The position numbers were made by a program, and so were the translations under genes. Source: Prostheceraeus crozeri (Eukaryota > Platyhelminthes > Polycladida > Euryleptidae). Taken from it: a stretch of 64,000 nt of DNA. The stretch lies in the NCBI GenBank assembly GCA_907163375.1, contig CAJQUW010005533.1, positions 25,001 to 89,000 of the forward strand, in the 5' to 3' direction. The first letter of the stretch is position 1; each line of letters starts with the position of its first letter. This document shows positions 10,291-18,923 of the stretch, piece after piece. The notes under the pieces were generated by a model. It saw nothing but the letters and a program-made list of their open reading frames with translations, had not been told where the DNA came from and did not search any database.

Positions 10291-10629
10291 ATGACAAGCC
10301 CTCCGACAACATCAAACAGTAAATTCTCTTCTCCATGCTCAACACCAGAGGCGCTTGTTGCACCAAACGCTCCAACGAAGGGGAAGGTAGAGAAGGTGTA
10401 CCGACTGGACAATATCAGAAAGTTATCATTAGCAGCGGACGAGGAAGAGGAGAGTGTATGTGAGAAGGAGTATCCCGACTTAACAGGCGTGAGGTGGAAG
10501 TATCTCCAGTACGATACTGACGATGTGATGGAGATCACCAGCACGAAATTCCTCCACCAATTATGGGAGTGGTACACCCTAACTCCCAGCCACGAACTAT
10601 GGCGGAGTGGGAGTATATTGACAAAGTGA
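10291..10629 (+). CDS. Small acidic Polinton protein, unknown
   Basis: An open frame of 112 residues starting MTSPPTTSNSKFSS. The first 35 residues are Ser/Pro/Thr rich. The middle has an acidic cluster (DEEEESVCEKEY), followed by a WKYLQYDTDDVMEI segment and LHQLWEWYTLTP. I do not recognise a family. It opens divergently to the polymerase. The next small frame (10599-10739) overlaps its end in another frame. Confidence 0.4.
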   Translation: MTSPPTTSNSKFSSPCSTPEALVAPNAPTKGKVEKVYRLDNIRKLSLAADEEEESVCEKEYPDLTGVRWKYLQYDTDDVMEITSTKFLHQLWEWYTLTPSHELWRSGSILTK

Positions 10630-10739
10630 GGCTCGCAGTGGAAGAACGATTAAAGCAACTGAACTGTTTTTGTTATCTATGTGAAGCCAGACTCTGGGAC
10701 GATATTGACGATGAAGACCTTTTGAAATACATGCCATAA
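10599..10739 (+). CDS. Short Polinton frame, unknown
   Basis: 46 codons, MAEWEYIDKVRLAVEERLK onward, with two Cys (CFCYLC), an acidic WDDIDDEDLL stretch and a stop overlapping an AATAAA polyadenylation-type signal. Composition is protein-like. It could be a separate small protein or a further exon; the sequence alone does not decide. Confidence 0.3.
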   Translation: MAEWEYIDKVRLAVEERLKQLNCFCYLCEARLWDDIDDEDLLKYMP

Positions 10740-10889
10740 TAAATTTTTATTTTGTATCATCTTTGCTTTCATACTGACTTACTTGAATGGGACTTCAGTG
10801 GATGATTTAATCATGTATACTTTTTCATTTGGAAATAGTAGCACACTTAGTTTAACTTGCAATTCTTATAACATTTCATATGGGCGATG

Positions 10890-11066
10890 ATGGTAGATGA
10901 AATAGTGTTAAATAAAATTAAGATAGCTTACACTTCTGATACAGGGATAGCAATCGACTGCGATCCATGTGTAAAGAGCTTGTTAGACTACGGAAGAGAG
11001 AAGTGTGTTATGTTGCGTGTGGCGCGTGAGTGTCCTCCCATTTCATTCATCAATTCGTCTCATTGA
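10890..11066 (+). CDS. Small frame in accessory part of Polinton, unknown
   Basis: 58 codons beginning MVDEIVLNKIKIAYTSDTG, ending just before a second small frame. Residues DCDPCVKSLLDYGREKC give a few Cys but no clear zinc motif. No family recognised; kept because the codons look protein-like and three short frames follow each other closely. Confidence 0.25.
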   Translation: MVDEIVLNKIKIAYTSDTGIAIDCDPCVKSLLDYGREKCVMLRVARECPPISFINSSH

Positions 11067-11100
11067 TAGAGACAGGTAGAACTCATGGTTCTCATAACGT

Positions 11101-11493
11101 ATGCAGTGGAAAGTTTTAGGCAACCTTCGACAGTTGGCTAAATGTCGCCCTGGCGCGAATGCATACTACGTTGAGACAGAGGCAATCACTTGCAAACATG
11201 ACGCAGAGAGGTTTAACAAGATTGACCATTGACGAATGTCCCTTGCGGTATACATAGCTACGGGTTTCACCGCCGCCCTTTACAGGAACGCCCGTCGAAA
11301 GGAAGTATTACACCGAACTTCATTTGCAACGTTCAAGTTGACTGATAGCAGATTCAACTTAATGATAGTATTCGCCAGTCCGAAGACTGCCCAGGGCAAA
11401 CCGCGTGGAGGTTCTATCATGTCTTGCCCCATGGTGGCCCTTAAGAGAGCCGGTGGTTCGTTCTCGGGGTGTGTGGTAGGGACTCAGGCTTGA
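11101..11493 (+). CDS. Two consecutive small frames (11101-11232 and 11236-11493), unknown
   Basis: The first frame (43 residues, MQWKVLGNLRQLAKCRPGA) stops three bases before the ATG of the second (85 residues, MSLAVYIATGFTAALYRNA). The first is basic and mixed; the second has a hydrophobic N-terminus and a Ser/Gly-rich C-terminus. Neither matches a family I know. They may be independent short proteins of the element or remnants of one gene. Confidence 0.25.
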
Positions 11494-11597
11494 TGTTTCG
11501 ACTGCGGCTCCGGCAACGGGGCGGGTGGTCGCTTCTCTTGGATGTCTGTAAAGAAAGAAGTAGTGAGTTATCATCTTACATTTTAATTTAGTCATTT

Positions 11598-12161
11598 TTA
11601 CTTACAGATCTCGGACGCTTCCTCATAAAGGAAATTCGAGATCGGATCACGATGATCGAAGGTGAAGTGTAGACACTCCACCCTTTTCTTCACCCGAGAG
11701 TAGCATTTCTCCCCTCTTCCACGCTCGTACAAGAGAGGAGTTTCTGCTACTCTCCCCTTTCTAATAGGGATGTGCAGACGACTGGAACGCACCCTTCGAT
11801 CGCGATCCACCAGCTGCGCCGAACGGTGCAGCTCGTGGTTCGTCTCGACAACCTTAGCCATCTGCACACGGAGTCTCTCCACTTCCTCCTTCAACCTTCG
11901 TATCTCCTTCTCCCTACTTTCCCTCTCTGCTAGCAAAGCCTCTTCTCTGGCTTTCCCCTCGAGAATCTTGAGCCTCTCCTGCTCCAACTCGCCATCCCGC
12001 TCGCTTAATCTCTCCTTCACCTTCTTCATCTCTCCGGCCACGTTCTTTAGGTCCTCATACTTTGCCTTGTATGAGAAGGCTTCCTCCTTCAACTTCTCCA
12101 CCTCTTTCTTTAGTCTATCCCGTTCGGCGATCACCGCGGGCGCTTGACAAAATTGCGACAT
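11598..12161 (-). CDS. Coiled-coil protein of the Polinton, unknown
   Basis: An open frame of 187 residues (MSQFCQAPAVIAERDRLKK...). Residues about 14-105 form a continuous charged coiled coil with heptad-like Leu/Val and runs such as LKKEVEKLKEEAF and IRRLKEEVERLRVQM. The last 80 residues are basic (RDRRVRSSRLHIPIRKGR) and lack coiled coil. No specific family. Its start overlaps the end of the next upstream minus-strand frame by 31 bases, so the two probably share a transcript. Confidence 0.5.
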   Translation of the reverse strand: MSQFCQAPAVIAERDRLKKEVEKLKEEAFSYKAKYEDLKNVAGEMKKVKERLSERDGELEQERLKILEGKAREEALLAERESREKEIRRLKEEVERLRVQMAKVVETNHELHRSAQLVDRDRRVRSSRLHIPIRKGRVAETPLLYERGRGEKCYSRVKKRVECLHFTFDHRDPISNFLYEEASEICK

Positions 12162-12616
12162 TGTGTTGCAATTCCGCTCGCAGTTACGGCTGTAGGGGTC
12201 TCGCGATCGAGGTCGACGTCCTCGATAGGTTGCGACTGTAGCTCTCCCTCCTCCTCCTCACTATCGCTGCTGGACAGCGAGCTCTCGCTACTAAGCGAGG
12301 ATACAGCGGCAATCGCTTCAATGGCGGATTGTAGCTCAGTGGTCTCAGTGGTGAAGAGTGAACTCCGTTCTTCTTCGCCTACTTCGCCTGTTTGACACTC
12401 GCTGTGTTGTGAGTGCCAATCCTCCAGCCGCTCACTTAAGCGACTGACTTTGTGGCCTGCGCAATAGTAGCGAGCGACCCCTATCTGTTTCTTGTTAGTG
12501 CAAGCGTGTTTCTTGAAGGAGTCAGCTCGGAATACCTTCCGGCATTGACACAGTTTGAAACTGGTCTTCATATTATTGTATTTCGGCATTTCTGAAGCGA
12601 AAAAAACGGAAAACAA
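12131..12616 (-). CDS. Acidic protein with N-terminal Cys/His cluster (Polinton), unknown
   Basis: An open frame of 161 residues; the likely start is MPKYNNMKTSF, about nine codons into the frame. Near the N-terminus LCQCRKVFRADSFKKHAC has a C-x-C ... H-x-C pattern like a degenerate C2HC zinc finger. The middle is rich in Ser and Glu (EEEEGELQSQ). No known family. It lies directly upstream of the coiled-coil gene on the same strand, with a short overlap. Confidence 0.45.
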   Translation of the reverse strand: MFSVFFASEMPKYNNMKTSFKLCQCRKVFRADSFKKHACTNKKQIGVARYYCAGHKVSRLSERLEDWHSQHSECQTGEVGEEERSSLFTTETTELQSAIEAIAAVSSLSSESSLSSSDSEEEEGELQSQPIEDVDLDRETPTAVTASGIATQCRNFVKRPR

Positions 12617-13540
12617 TGATTTTACACTTAGTGAGGAATGATAGATTTGAGTATAGTGAGTGGCACTCGATCCCGTCGACAGCCCGAAGGCCTTGTACTG
12701 ATCACTAGGGAAGTGAGAGATCTTCCCCGATACCCGCTATTTACAGCTGAAGACATCATTGTCACTGCCCCGAAGTGGTAACAGCAACGCCGAGTCAAAG
12801 GTAGTGAACAGTAGCTGGGATCTAACCCCTCAAAGCTGCCTTAGACTTAGTTAAATTTGAAATCTGATAGCACATTTGAACTTAGCATACTTGAAAACCT
12901 TGAGGAAACATCCCAAGTTATTGCTTTGATCAGCTTGATAGCAAGCCGTAGAGAGCTTGATTCACCAGCGTTTTGCAATGGAGATGTTTAGAGGCCACCC
13001 ATGACAAGATAGCTAAGAATCAACCGATTGGCGTTCAAAGTGCTACGTTGAGAGCTGTGTCAAATGCCCAACATGAGACATGAGATGTCCCAGCGTTTAC
13101 GGTCTAAACTATGACACATTCCCTTGCCACACTTATCACTACGGCATCGTCCGCCGTCCCGAAGGAACACCCTGTCAGTGGAATATTACAGCAAAACTCT
13201 CCGTGTCCTGCTCGCTTTCAGTGAAAAGTCGCTTATAGCATGAGAAGACTGGCTCAGACATCATTAAAAATGCTTTCATTGACTTCAGCAGGGTCGAAAA
13301 CCCCAGAAAACCTCCAAAACGAGTGAATTTAAATTTTTCAACTTTTTAGCACTACTTATGAAATTTTATAAGTAGTCTATCACTTAGGGCAGGTCAATAG
13401 CGACCGAACCTTTTTTGAATCAAGTCAAACGGACTTGTAGAAGCAAAGTTACAAGCCTTTAAAGTTTTGGAGTCTTTTATGGCCTGGAGACGAAGGCCAT
13501 CTCCTGGCGAACCTCTAAGTCTGACGCCTTAGCTGATATC
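12617..13540. other. Non-coding stretch at the possible end of the Polinton
   Basis: About 900 bases with no frame I can support and no recognised RNA gene. Base composition is more balanced than the AT-rich host DNA further right, closer to the accessory genes on the left. Confidence 0.3.
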
Positions 13541-13544
13541 AGCA

Positions 13545-14500
13545 ATGAAATTTTCTAAGTCGGTTTCTTACAGAAACTCGGGATTTGGAATGTCCGAAGC
13601 TATCATCGGAGCTCAGAGAGACGACTTACCGTTGGCAATCTCTCGTCTGAATGACAAGTCTCTGTCGGTTCCCAGCTTATATAGTGTGTGGCGATCAGCT
13701 GATGACGTAATACCCATCATCCAAACACTAAAAATCCCGTCTATCTCCGCTTCTAGTGCTCCGATTGAGCTGGAAATACACCATTTCCATGTAGAATTTG
13801 ACGCTAAATCCGAATCTGGCCTCCGTTTTCCCATCCGATGCTTCGTTTTGGCTCTACAGTAGGCAGCCATCGCAAAAAATTCTTACTCGTTTTTCCGAAA
13901 AATGTTGAAAATTTTTCTCTCCGATTGACTTGAAACTCTCCGATTGACATGAAACTCACCATACAGATAGAGAATTTCACGCTGATTCCAAATCTGAAAT
14001 CCGTTTTCCAATCCGATGCTTCGTTTTGAAGCTACAGCCCAAAACGTCCCAAATTCTAACTCTGTCGTTTTTCGCCAATGTCCCAAAATCTTAAATGGCG
14101 TCTCACATCTAAACGAAGACAGATAGGAACAAGCCGATTCTTTCAGTGAATTTGTCTCACTCTTATCTTTCAAACGAGCTATGGCACGACAAAATCCGTC
14201 CACTGGAAGCCAAGATCGAAGCGAGCTGTCCAGAGGGGGGGGACGTCAGCGAAAATTTTTTCTCTCCGATGGCGTTCAAATTCATCATACCGATGCAGAA
14301 TTTCACGCTGAATCCGAATCTGGCCTCCGTTTTCTCATCCGATGGTTCGTTTTGGCGCTACACACCAAAACGTCCCAAATTCTAACTCTGTTAAAATTTT
14401 GAAGAAAAATTTTTTCTCGCCGATTGAGCTGGAAATCACACCACAGATGCAGAATTTTACGCTGAATCCGAATCTGGCAGCCATTTCACCATCCACGACA
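13545..14500. repeat. Degenerate repeats with shared 'cgctgaatccgaatctgg' core
   Basis: Four related units near 13740-13860, 13920-14060, 14260-14390 and 14410-14500. Each has a 'ccgattgagctggaaat'-type opening, then 'cagaatttcacgctgaatcc', 'gaatctggcctccgttttc', and in the first three 'tccgatgcttcgttttgg'; two continue with 'cgtcccaaattctaactctg'. The units differ by many substitutions and spacing, so they are old or fast evolving. Open frames across them are by-products of the repeat. Confidence 0.6.
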
Positions 14501-14765
14501 ACCTAGACGGTCGCCCACGTCAACCTAGACGGTCGCCCACGTCAACCAGGCGGTCGGACCAACTCACCCGAGTCTCACACTCTGTCGTTGCAGAGGGGGG
14601 GGGGAGTCAGCGAACATTTTGTGAAGGTGGACCAACCTGGCCGGCACACCACGACAGACTACAACCTCTGTCGTTCCAGAGGGGGGGGAGTCAGACCCGA
14701 AGCACCACGGCGGCCGACCACGACACTCTGTCGTTCCAGAGGGGGGGAGGGGGGGAGTCAGCGAT
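14225..14765. repeat. Repeated 'ctgtcgttccag + G-run + agtcagcga' blocks
   Basis: Four blocks near 14230, 14590, 14675 and 14735 with the form 'ctgtcgtt(g/c)cagagggggggg' followed by 'agtcagcga' or a variant, separated by GC-rich linkers such as the doubled 'acctagacggtcgcccacgt'. The G runs of 7-10 contrast sharply with the AT-rich DNA starting at about 14830. This may be the terminal region of the Polinton-like element, but no partner end is available. Confidence 0.45.
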
Positions 14766-15203
14766 GGCGGCCATCTTGCGCTATCTGGTGTTTGTCACTT
14801 CCTTACTACTGCCATACATGTCTACATATACACATATCCTCATACATGTAAATAAAAGCATTTAAAATACAATTGATCAATTTTTGCTCGGGAGTGTTTC
14901 AAATTTCGTCAACTGCAGGTCAATATTTGACTTTATTGGCAGTTTATTATCAGTATAGAAGGTAATTTATTAAGACTTAATGTGATAGTTCCAATTCTTT
15001 AGTTATGTCCTGAAGAAATGATCATCTCAGTATTTGTATATTCGATGATTTTAGAACATAACAGGCTGCATTAAGCCTTTCGAGAATGGTTTTGGGTGAT
15101 TTTCGCCACCCGTACAAAGTTCATTTATAATGGGAAAAAATAAAGACATGATTGAGGATATGATTTTTCCTAACTTCATAAGAAATTGGCCATTAATATT
15201 AAA

Positions 15204-16222
15204 GGTTGGCAACAAAGTTTTGACCGATGCAAAAATGACTATATTTTTTCATCAACAAATCGTATGAATTACATGTTTTACCAAAGCAATACCTACTACT
15301 ACGCATACACTATAATCCTCATTTCAATCTGATGGGCCAATCCTCCCCCTCGCATCGAGATTTTTACATCTGTTGATGATTATGAGTAATGATATTTTTA
15401 TAAATTTTTTAGTTGAATAATTTATTAATTGATTAATTTATCAATTTTATTAAGACCCACGGTTCTAGCAGAGAGAAAGCAAAAAAAAAAATCCAAAAAA
15501 GCAAGCCGTTGTAATTCACTCATCATTTTGTGCCAGGTGTTGGAAATAATTTCCTTCGGCATCGATGCACCTTTGCCATCTACTTGGCAGTAAATTGAAG
15601 GCTTTTGCGAAAAACGATCTGTCTTTCGAGTCGAACCAACGCGGTTCACTTCCTTCATCACTTCATCGGCAATCCTAAAATTCATGCCTTTTAATGAACT
15701 CTTCATCGGAGAAAACAGATAATAGTCCGATGGAGACAAGTCCGGCGAATAGGGAGGATGATCCAACACACTAAGTCCGAGATCGGCTAACTTTCTCCTC
15801 GTTTCAGCTGAAGTGTGAGGTCTAGCATTGTCTTGTAAAAAACAGAAGCCACTCAGGTCACAACTCTGCTTTCTCTACTATACACAATAGCAATCACATT
15901 AACATTGAAACCTAGCATATCAAGTAATTGAAGTCACATGACTGTTGTCAGTCAAATCTTCGTGAAATGATCATAGATATCGAACAACACTGTCTATATG
16001 CCTTCAGTTTGAAATGATACATTTATTAGATATCTAACAATACTTTGTGATTTCAATAATTAACCCATTTCAAAATGGAAGAAAATATCGCATCATACTA
16101 AAACAGGTCTTGTAATGCTCACTATGATACCGGTATTGAGTTCACAAAGTATCTAATGTATACGATGAAGTAATAAAGAGAAATAGGCAGTTTTCCATCG
16201 GTCAAAACTTAGTTGCCAAGCC
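15204..16222. mobile_element. Mariner-type DNA transposon, internally deleted
   Basis: Terminal inverted repeats of about 28 bases: left 'ggttggcaacaaagttttg' continuing to 'accgatg', right the reverse complement with 'cggtcaaaacttagttgcc'. TA follows the right end, while the left flank is degenerate. It carries a minus-strand mariner transposase fragment. At 1019 bp it is shorter than the usual 1.3 kb, and the transposase N-terminal part is missing or unreadable between 15890 and the right end. Confidence 0.7.
15425..15890 (-). pseudogene. Mariner transposase fragment
   Basis: On the minus strand the translation shows QDNARPHTSAETRRKL, then LDHPPYSPDLSPSDYYLF, then MKSSLKGMNF. These are the second catalytic Asp block and the third Asp of the DD34D triad of mariner transposases, followed by the C-terminal part to a stop at 15425. 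The N-terminal DNA-binding domain and the first catalytic Asp are not found. The enzyme would cut and paste the element at TA sites; this copy is dead. It lies inside the inverted repeats at 15204-16222. Confidence 0.85.
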
Positions 16223-16551
16223 TATATTTCCTCTTCAACTCAGAACGGGCCTAGTCCCTTGAAAGACTGATAGTGCGTTCTCTAGTAGTCAGACCCTTAC
16301 TATCGACTACTTTTCGAATGCGCTTTGGCATAACCTTGTATGTATGTGTTGCTCTATGATTTCGAATTAATTAGGATTATAGTCCATAGGCATGCGGAAT
16401 GGTTTTTTGTTGCATGAGGTACCAGAGGTAGACATGAGGTAGACTACATCAAATAAAAGGTCATTAACTGCATTTATAATTTCACCTAGCAATACATGTA
16501 CTCCTGGTTGTCTTCAAGATAATCAGCAAACCTAATCACGTTAGAAGAGAG

Positions 16552-17546
16552 ATCAATAGGGCTTTCTCTTCTCTCTTCGATGTCTATTTTGAAGTCGCAA
16601 AAGTGTTGAATCAATCTCTAACCGCATCAGGTCCTTTGGATCTTCACTAGGTTCCAATCTGTGCTAGGATCAATCCCTCACTTTTTTTAAAATTTGAAAC
16701 GCTGTTTATTCATAATCATTCAAGAAAATTTAATACAGTAATAGCAGTGGTGGGCGCAAATCGATTTTCGCGCGATTCCGTATCATTCGACTCAGTGTAG
16801 CCTAAAATTAATCGAAAATCGCGCGATTGATTTCGTCGCAAGATTAGTTGTGCGGAATTGGTTAACTGCTCCCGCCACCGGGCAATAATAACAACTATTG
16901 AATAGCTCAATTTATCCAGGATAGCATTTATCAAAATCGGATTAGTTCTTTCTCCTGTGGATGCAATCAGGGACATCTGTTAATTCTGTTCAATCAAGAA
17001 AAATCAACAAAGTTTCGGACAATTGCGTTCCGTGCAGGTATCTCCGAAAACCGTGATTTCGAGGCTGAATCCCATGAAAATGTAAGTGAAGATTGAAGAG
17101 CACTAATTCGCCTAGTCATAGAACAGAAAGATGTCAACCTGAACAATTAAAACACAAAAAACCTTTCTGTACTTGAATCGGTCAAGTCTGAGGACATGTT
17201 TCTATTTTGTGCCTAGGCTGGCACTCTTCAATTAGGTTTCCACAGGACTCAGCCCCGAAATCACGGTTTTTGGGAATTCCTTCAAGGGATGCAATTGGTT
17301 GTTCGAAGTTTTGTAGATTTTTCTTGATTAAACGGATGCCCTTGATTGTATCCATAGGAGAACTAATCCGATTTTGATAATATTATCTTGAATATCTAGG
17401 ATGATTGATAACAGCGCTTTGAATTTTGAAAAAGTGAGGGAGTGAACCTAGTGAAGATCCAGGGGACCTAATGCGGTTAGGTATCGATTCAATATTTTTG
17501 CGACTTCAGAATAGACATCGAAGAGAGAAGAGAAACCTCCTATTGA
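16552..17546. repeat. Large foldback element with long inverted arms
   Basis: The outer sequence 'tcaatagg...ttctcttctctcttcgatg' at 16552 is matched in reverse complement by 'catcgaagagagaagagaa...cctattga' at 17546. The arms continue inward with 'gtcgcaaaagt', 'aaaaagtgaggg', 'aatcggattagttct', 'caatcaagaaaaatc' and 'cgaaaaccgtgatttcg'. The left arm is longer because a small element is inserted at 16745-16880. No coding region. Target duplication not evident. Confidence 0.7.
16745..16880. mobile_element. Short hAT-like MITE inserted in the foldback arm
   Basis: It interrupts the left arm relative to the right arm, giving direct evidence of insertion. The ends read 'cagtggtgggcgc' and, in reverse complement, 'cggtggcgggagc'. 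An internal palindrome repeats 'aatcgattttcgcgcgatt'-type words. The flanking 'gtaatag' and 'gcaataat' could be a decayed 8-bp target duplication. Confidence 0.5.
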
Positions 17547-17839
17547 TTTTGAGATGGGGATATCGATTACTTTAACGAAACAATTCTTGGGCGGTGACTG
17601 CTTTCCTAAATTCGGTAGGGATTTCGATCACAATAGAAACTGTAACCGCGGACAATCAGTCATACATATTCGCCTCATCAGATGCAATCTCTGCATAACA
17701 CACATGGCGTGGACGCGCCACTGAAAGCGGATTATGTGTTTCTTAGGTGAATTGTATGATGCTTCCATTGTTACGATATGCCGCTGATTGAAATACGTCA
17801 TTGAAGAAAATTATGGGAGTCTCCTTTCATTCTAATTGT

Positions 17840-18426
17840 TTTGAAGCTTCATTCTCGACGTCGCTCCATTTCTTTCTCTGTCCCACGCACTCTCTCGTCT
17901 GCTTCTCCACGCGTGCCTCTCACGTCTCCCTCACTGTTCTACAAGGCGAAGTTGAGTGAGGGTGACTGCAGCTACTACTGCCGGTGACCGACGCACAAAC
18001 GCTTTCAGTGCTGAGAGCTGCTGCCGCTTGCTGCTTCACGATCGTTGCTCGGCGTTGACACGACAGATCTGCTGCTGCTGTTTGTTGCGTGCTGCTAGGG
18101 TGAAGGCAGTCAGCCAGCCAGCCAGGCTTGTGGATTGTCGTCAAAACTCCCTCTTCGCTCGGCTGCCTGACAAGCTTCAGGCGCCTTGTGTGATTCCCTT
18201 TTCTCCTACTGCGTCTCCTACTCCTTCGTCATCTTAAGTCGTTACTGCTGTTCATGGACGTAGGACATCATCTGATCAGTTGTTCATCCGTAGATCGTGT
18301 GTGCTATATTGATTAGTTTCCAATACATCCTACATCGATGCAGTGTTTGCGTATTTCCTGATCAAACGTTTCATCGAGCCTACAGATTTCATGCGCGTGT
18401 CGTAGGCATACAGACATGCGGCTTAA
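17840..18426 (+). promoter_or_regulatory. PDE4: Putative 5' UTR/promoter region of the PDE4 gene
   Basis: A stretch clearly richer in C and G than its surroundings lies directly upstream of the first PDE4 coding exon. It has pyrimidine-rich 'cgctccatttctttctctgtccc', repeated 'ctgctgctg' and 'cagccagccagccagg'. There is no TATA box that I can support. The transcription start is not determinable from sequence. An in-frame TAA sits immediately before the ATG at 18427, so the coding region of this transcript form cannot extend further upstream. Confidence 0.4.
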
Positions 18427-18923
18427 ATGTGGTGTCTATGTGGCTGTTTCCAAAAACAGGCTTCTCAAGAGTCTAATAAAAAATCGAGCAAGAACAGGCG
18501 TAAGAAACAGGAATTACTCACTATCGGTGCCAACAAACACCAGTTTCTCCCTCACAAACGTAACATGCGTGCCTCATCAGGCGACAAGTGTTCGCCGTCG
18601 TCGCCCACTCATCGCCTCTGTCCCAGTACACCCGACAGCCATAGTGAGAACTCCGACGATGAGCTATCCGAATTACCGACAGGAGCTCGCCTCCGACCCC
18701 CTCGCTACGGCGGCCCTAAACTTCGACATGTTGAAGAACCTAGTCCCGATCATTTGGGGAATAGTTTACCAAATGCAACTCTTGCAACGTCTCGACGTGG
18801 CTCTGTATATATTTTCAGACATACTGATGACCTCATTGTCACTCCCTTCGCGCAAATCCTCGCCAGCCTCCGCAACGTCCGAAACAACTTCATGACCTTG
18901 ACAAACACTCAAAGCTCCAAATC
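18427..18923 (+). CDS. PDE4: PDE4 (dunce-type cAMP phosphodiesterase), N-terminal exon with UCR1
   Basis: The frame begins [11 protein letters not shown] (Cys-rich, possible lipid-anchoring N-terminus), followed by a basic Ser-rich stretch and RRGSV, a protein kinase A-type site at the position where PDE4 long forms have RRxS. It then reads [15 protein letters not shown] and [12 protein letters not shown], the unmistakable core of PDE4 upstream conserved region 1. The exon ends at 'aaatc' before GTAAGT (donor at 18924). PDE4 hydrolyses cAMP to AMP; UCR1 mediates regulation by PKA and UCR2 contact (family knowledge). Compared with vertebrate and fly long forms, about 20 residues normally lying between RRxS and DDLIVTPF are absent. 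The exon ends two bases into a codon. Confidence 0.85.

Larger units (their letters stand above)
1..12640. mobile_element. Polinton/Maverick-type virus-like element (fossil, left end outside window)
   Basis: A block of virus-like genes in both orientations: an F54H12.2-type major capsid relic, an adenain-type cysteine protease relic, two related structural-type genes, a protein-primed-type family B DNA polymerase, and small accessory genes. This set defines Polintons and their virus kin. The left end, where integrase and packaging ATPase would be expected, lies before position 1. The right end is not fixed: supported genes stop near 12.6 kb, and repeats up to about 14.85 kb may belong to it. 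No terminal inverted repeat can be paired because only one end is present. Several frames are still fully open while others are broken, with roughly half a dozen breaks in total, so it looks moderately young but inactive. Confidence 0.9.

Noticed and set aside
11770-12395. Ser-rich plus-strand frames opposite the coiled-coil and acidic genes
   Set aside because: Reverse complements of Glu/Lys- and Glu/Asp-rich coding DNA give Ser/Phe-rich artefacts.
13545-14851. Several frames of 79-106 codons in the G-run repeat region
   Set aside because: They follow the repeat units, lack conserved motifs and switch frame between units.
17920-18237. Frames on both strands in the PDE4 leader
   Set aside because: Low-complexity CTG-type repeats produce them; no family match and the region fits a 5' UTR.
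18416-18895. Alternative 159-codon frame starting 11 bases before the PDE4 ATG
   Set aside because: It does not encode UCR1; the frame from 18427 does.
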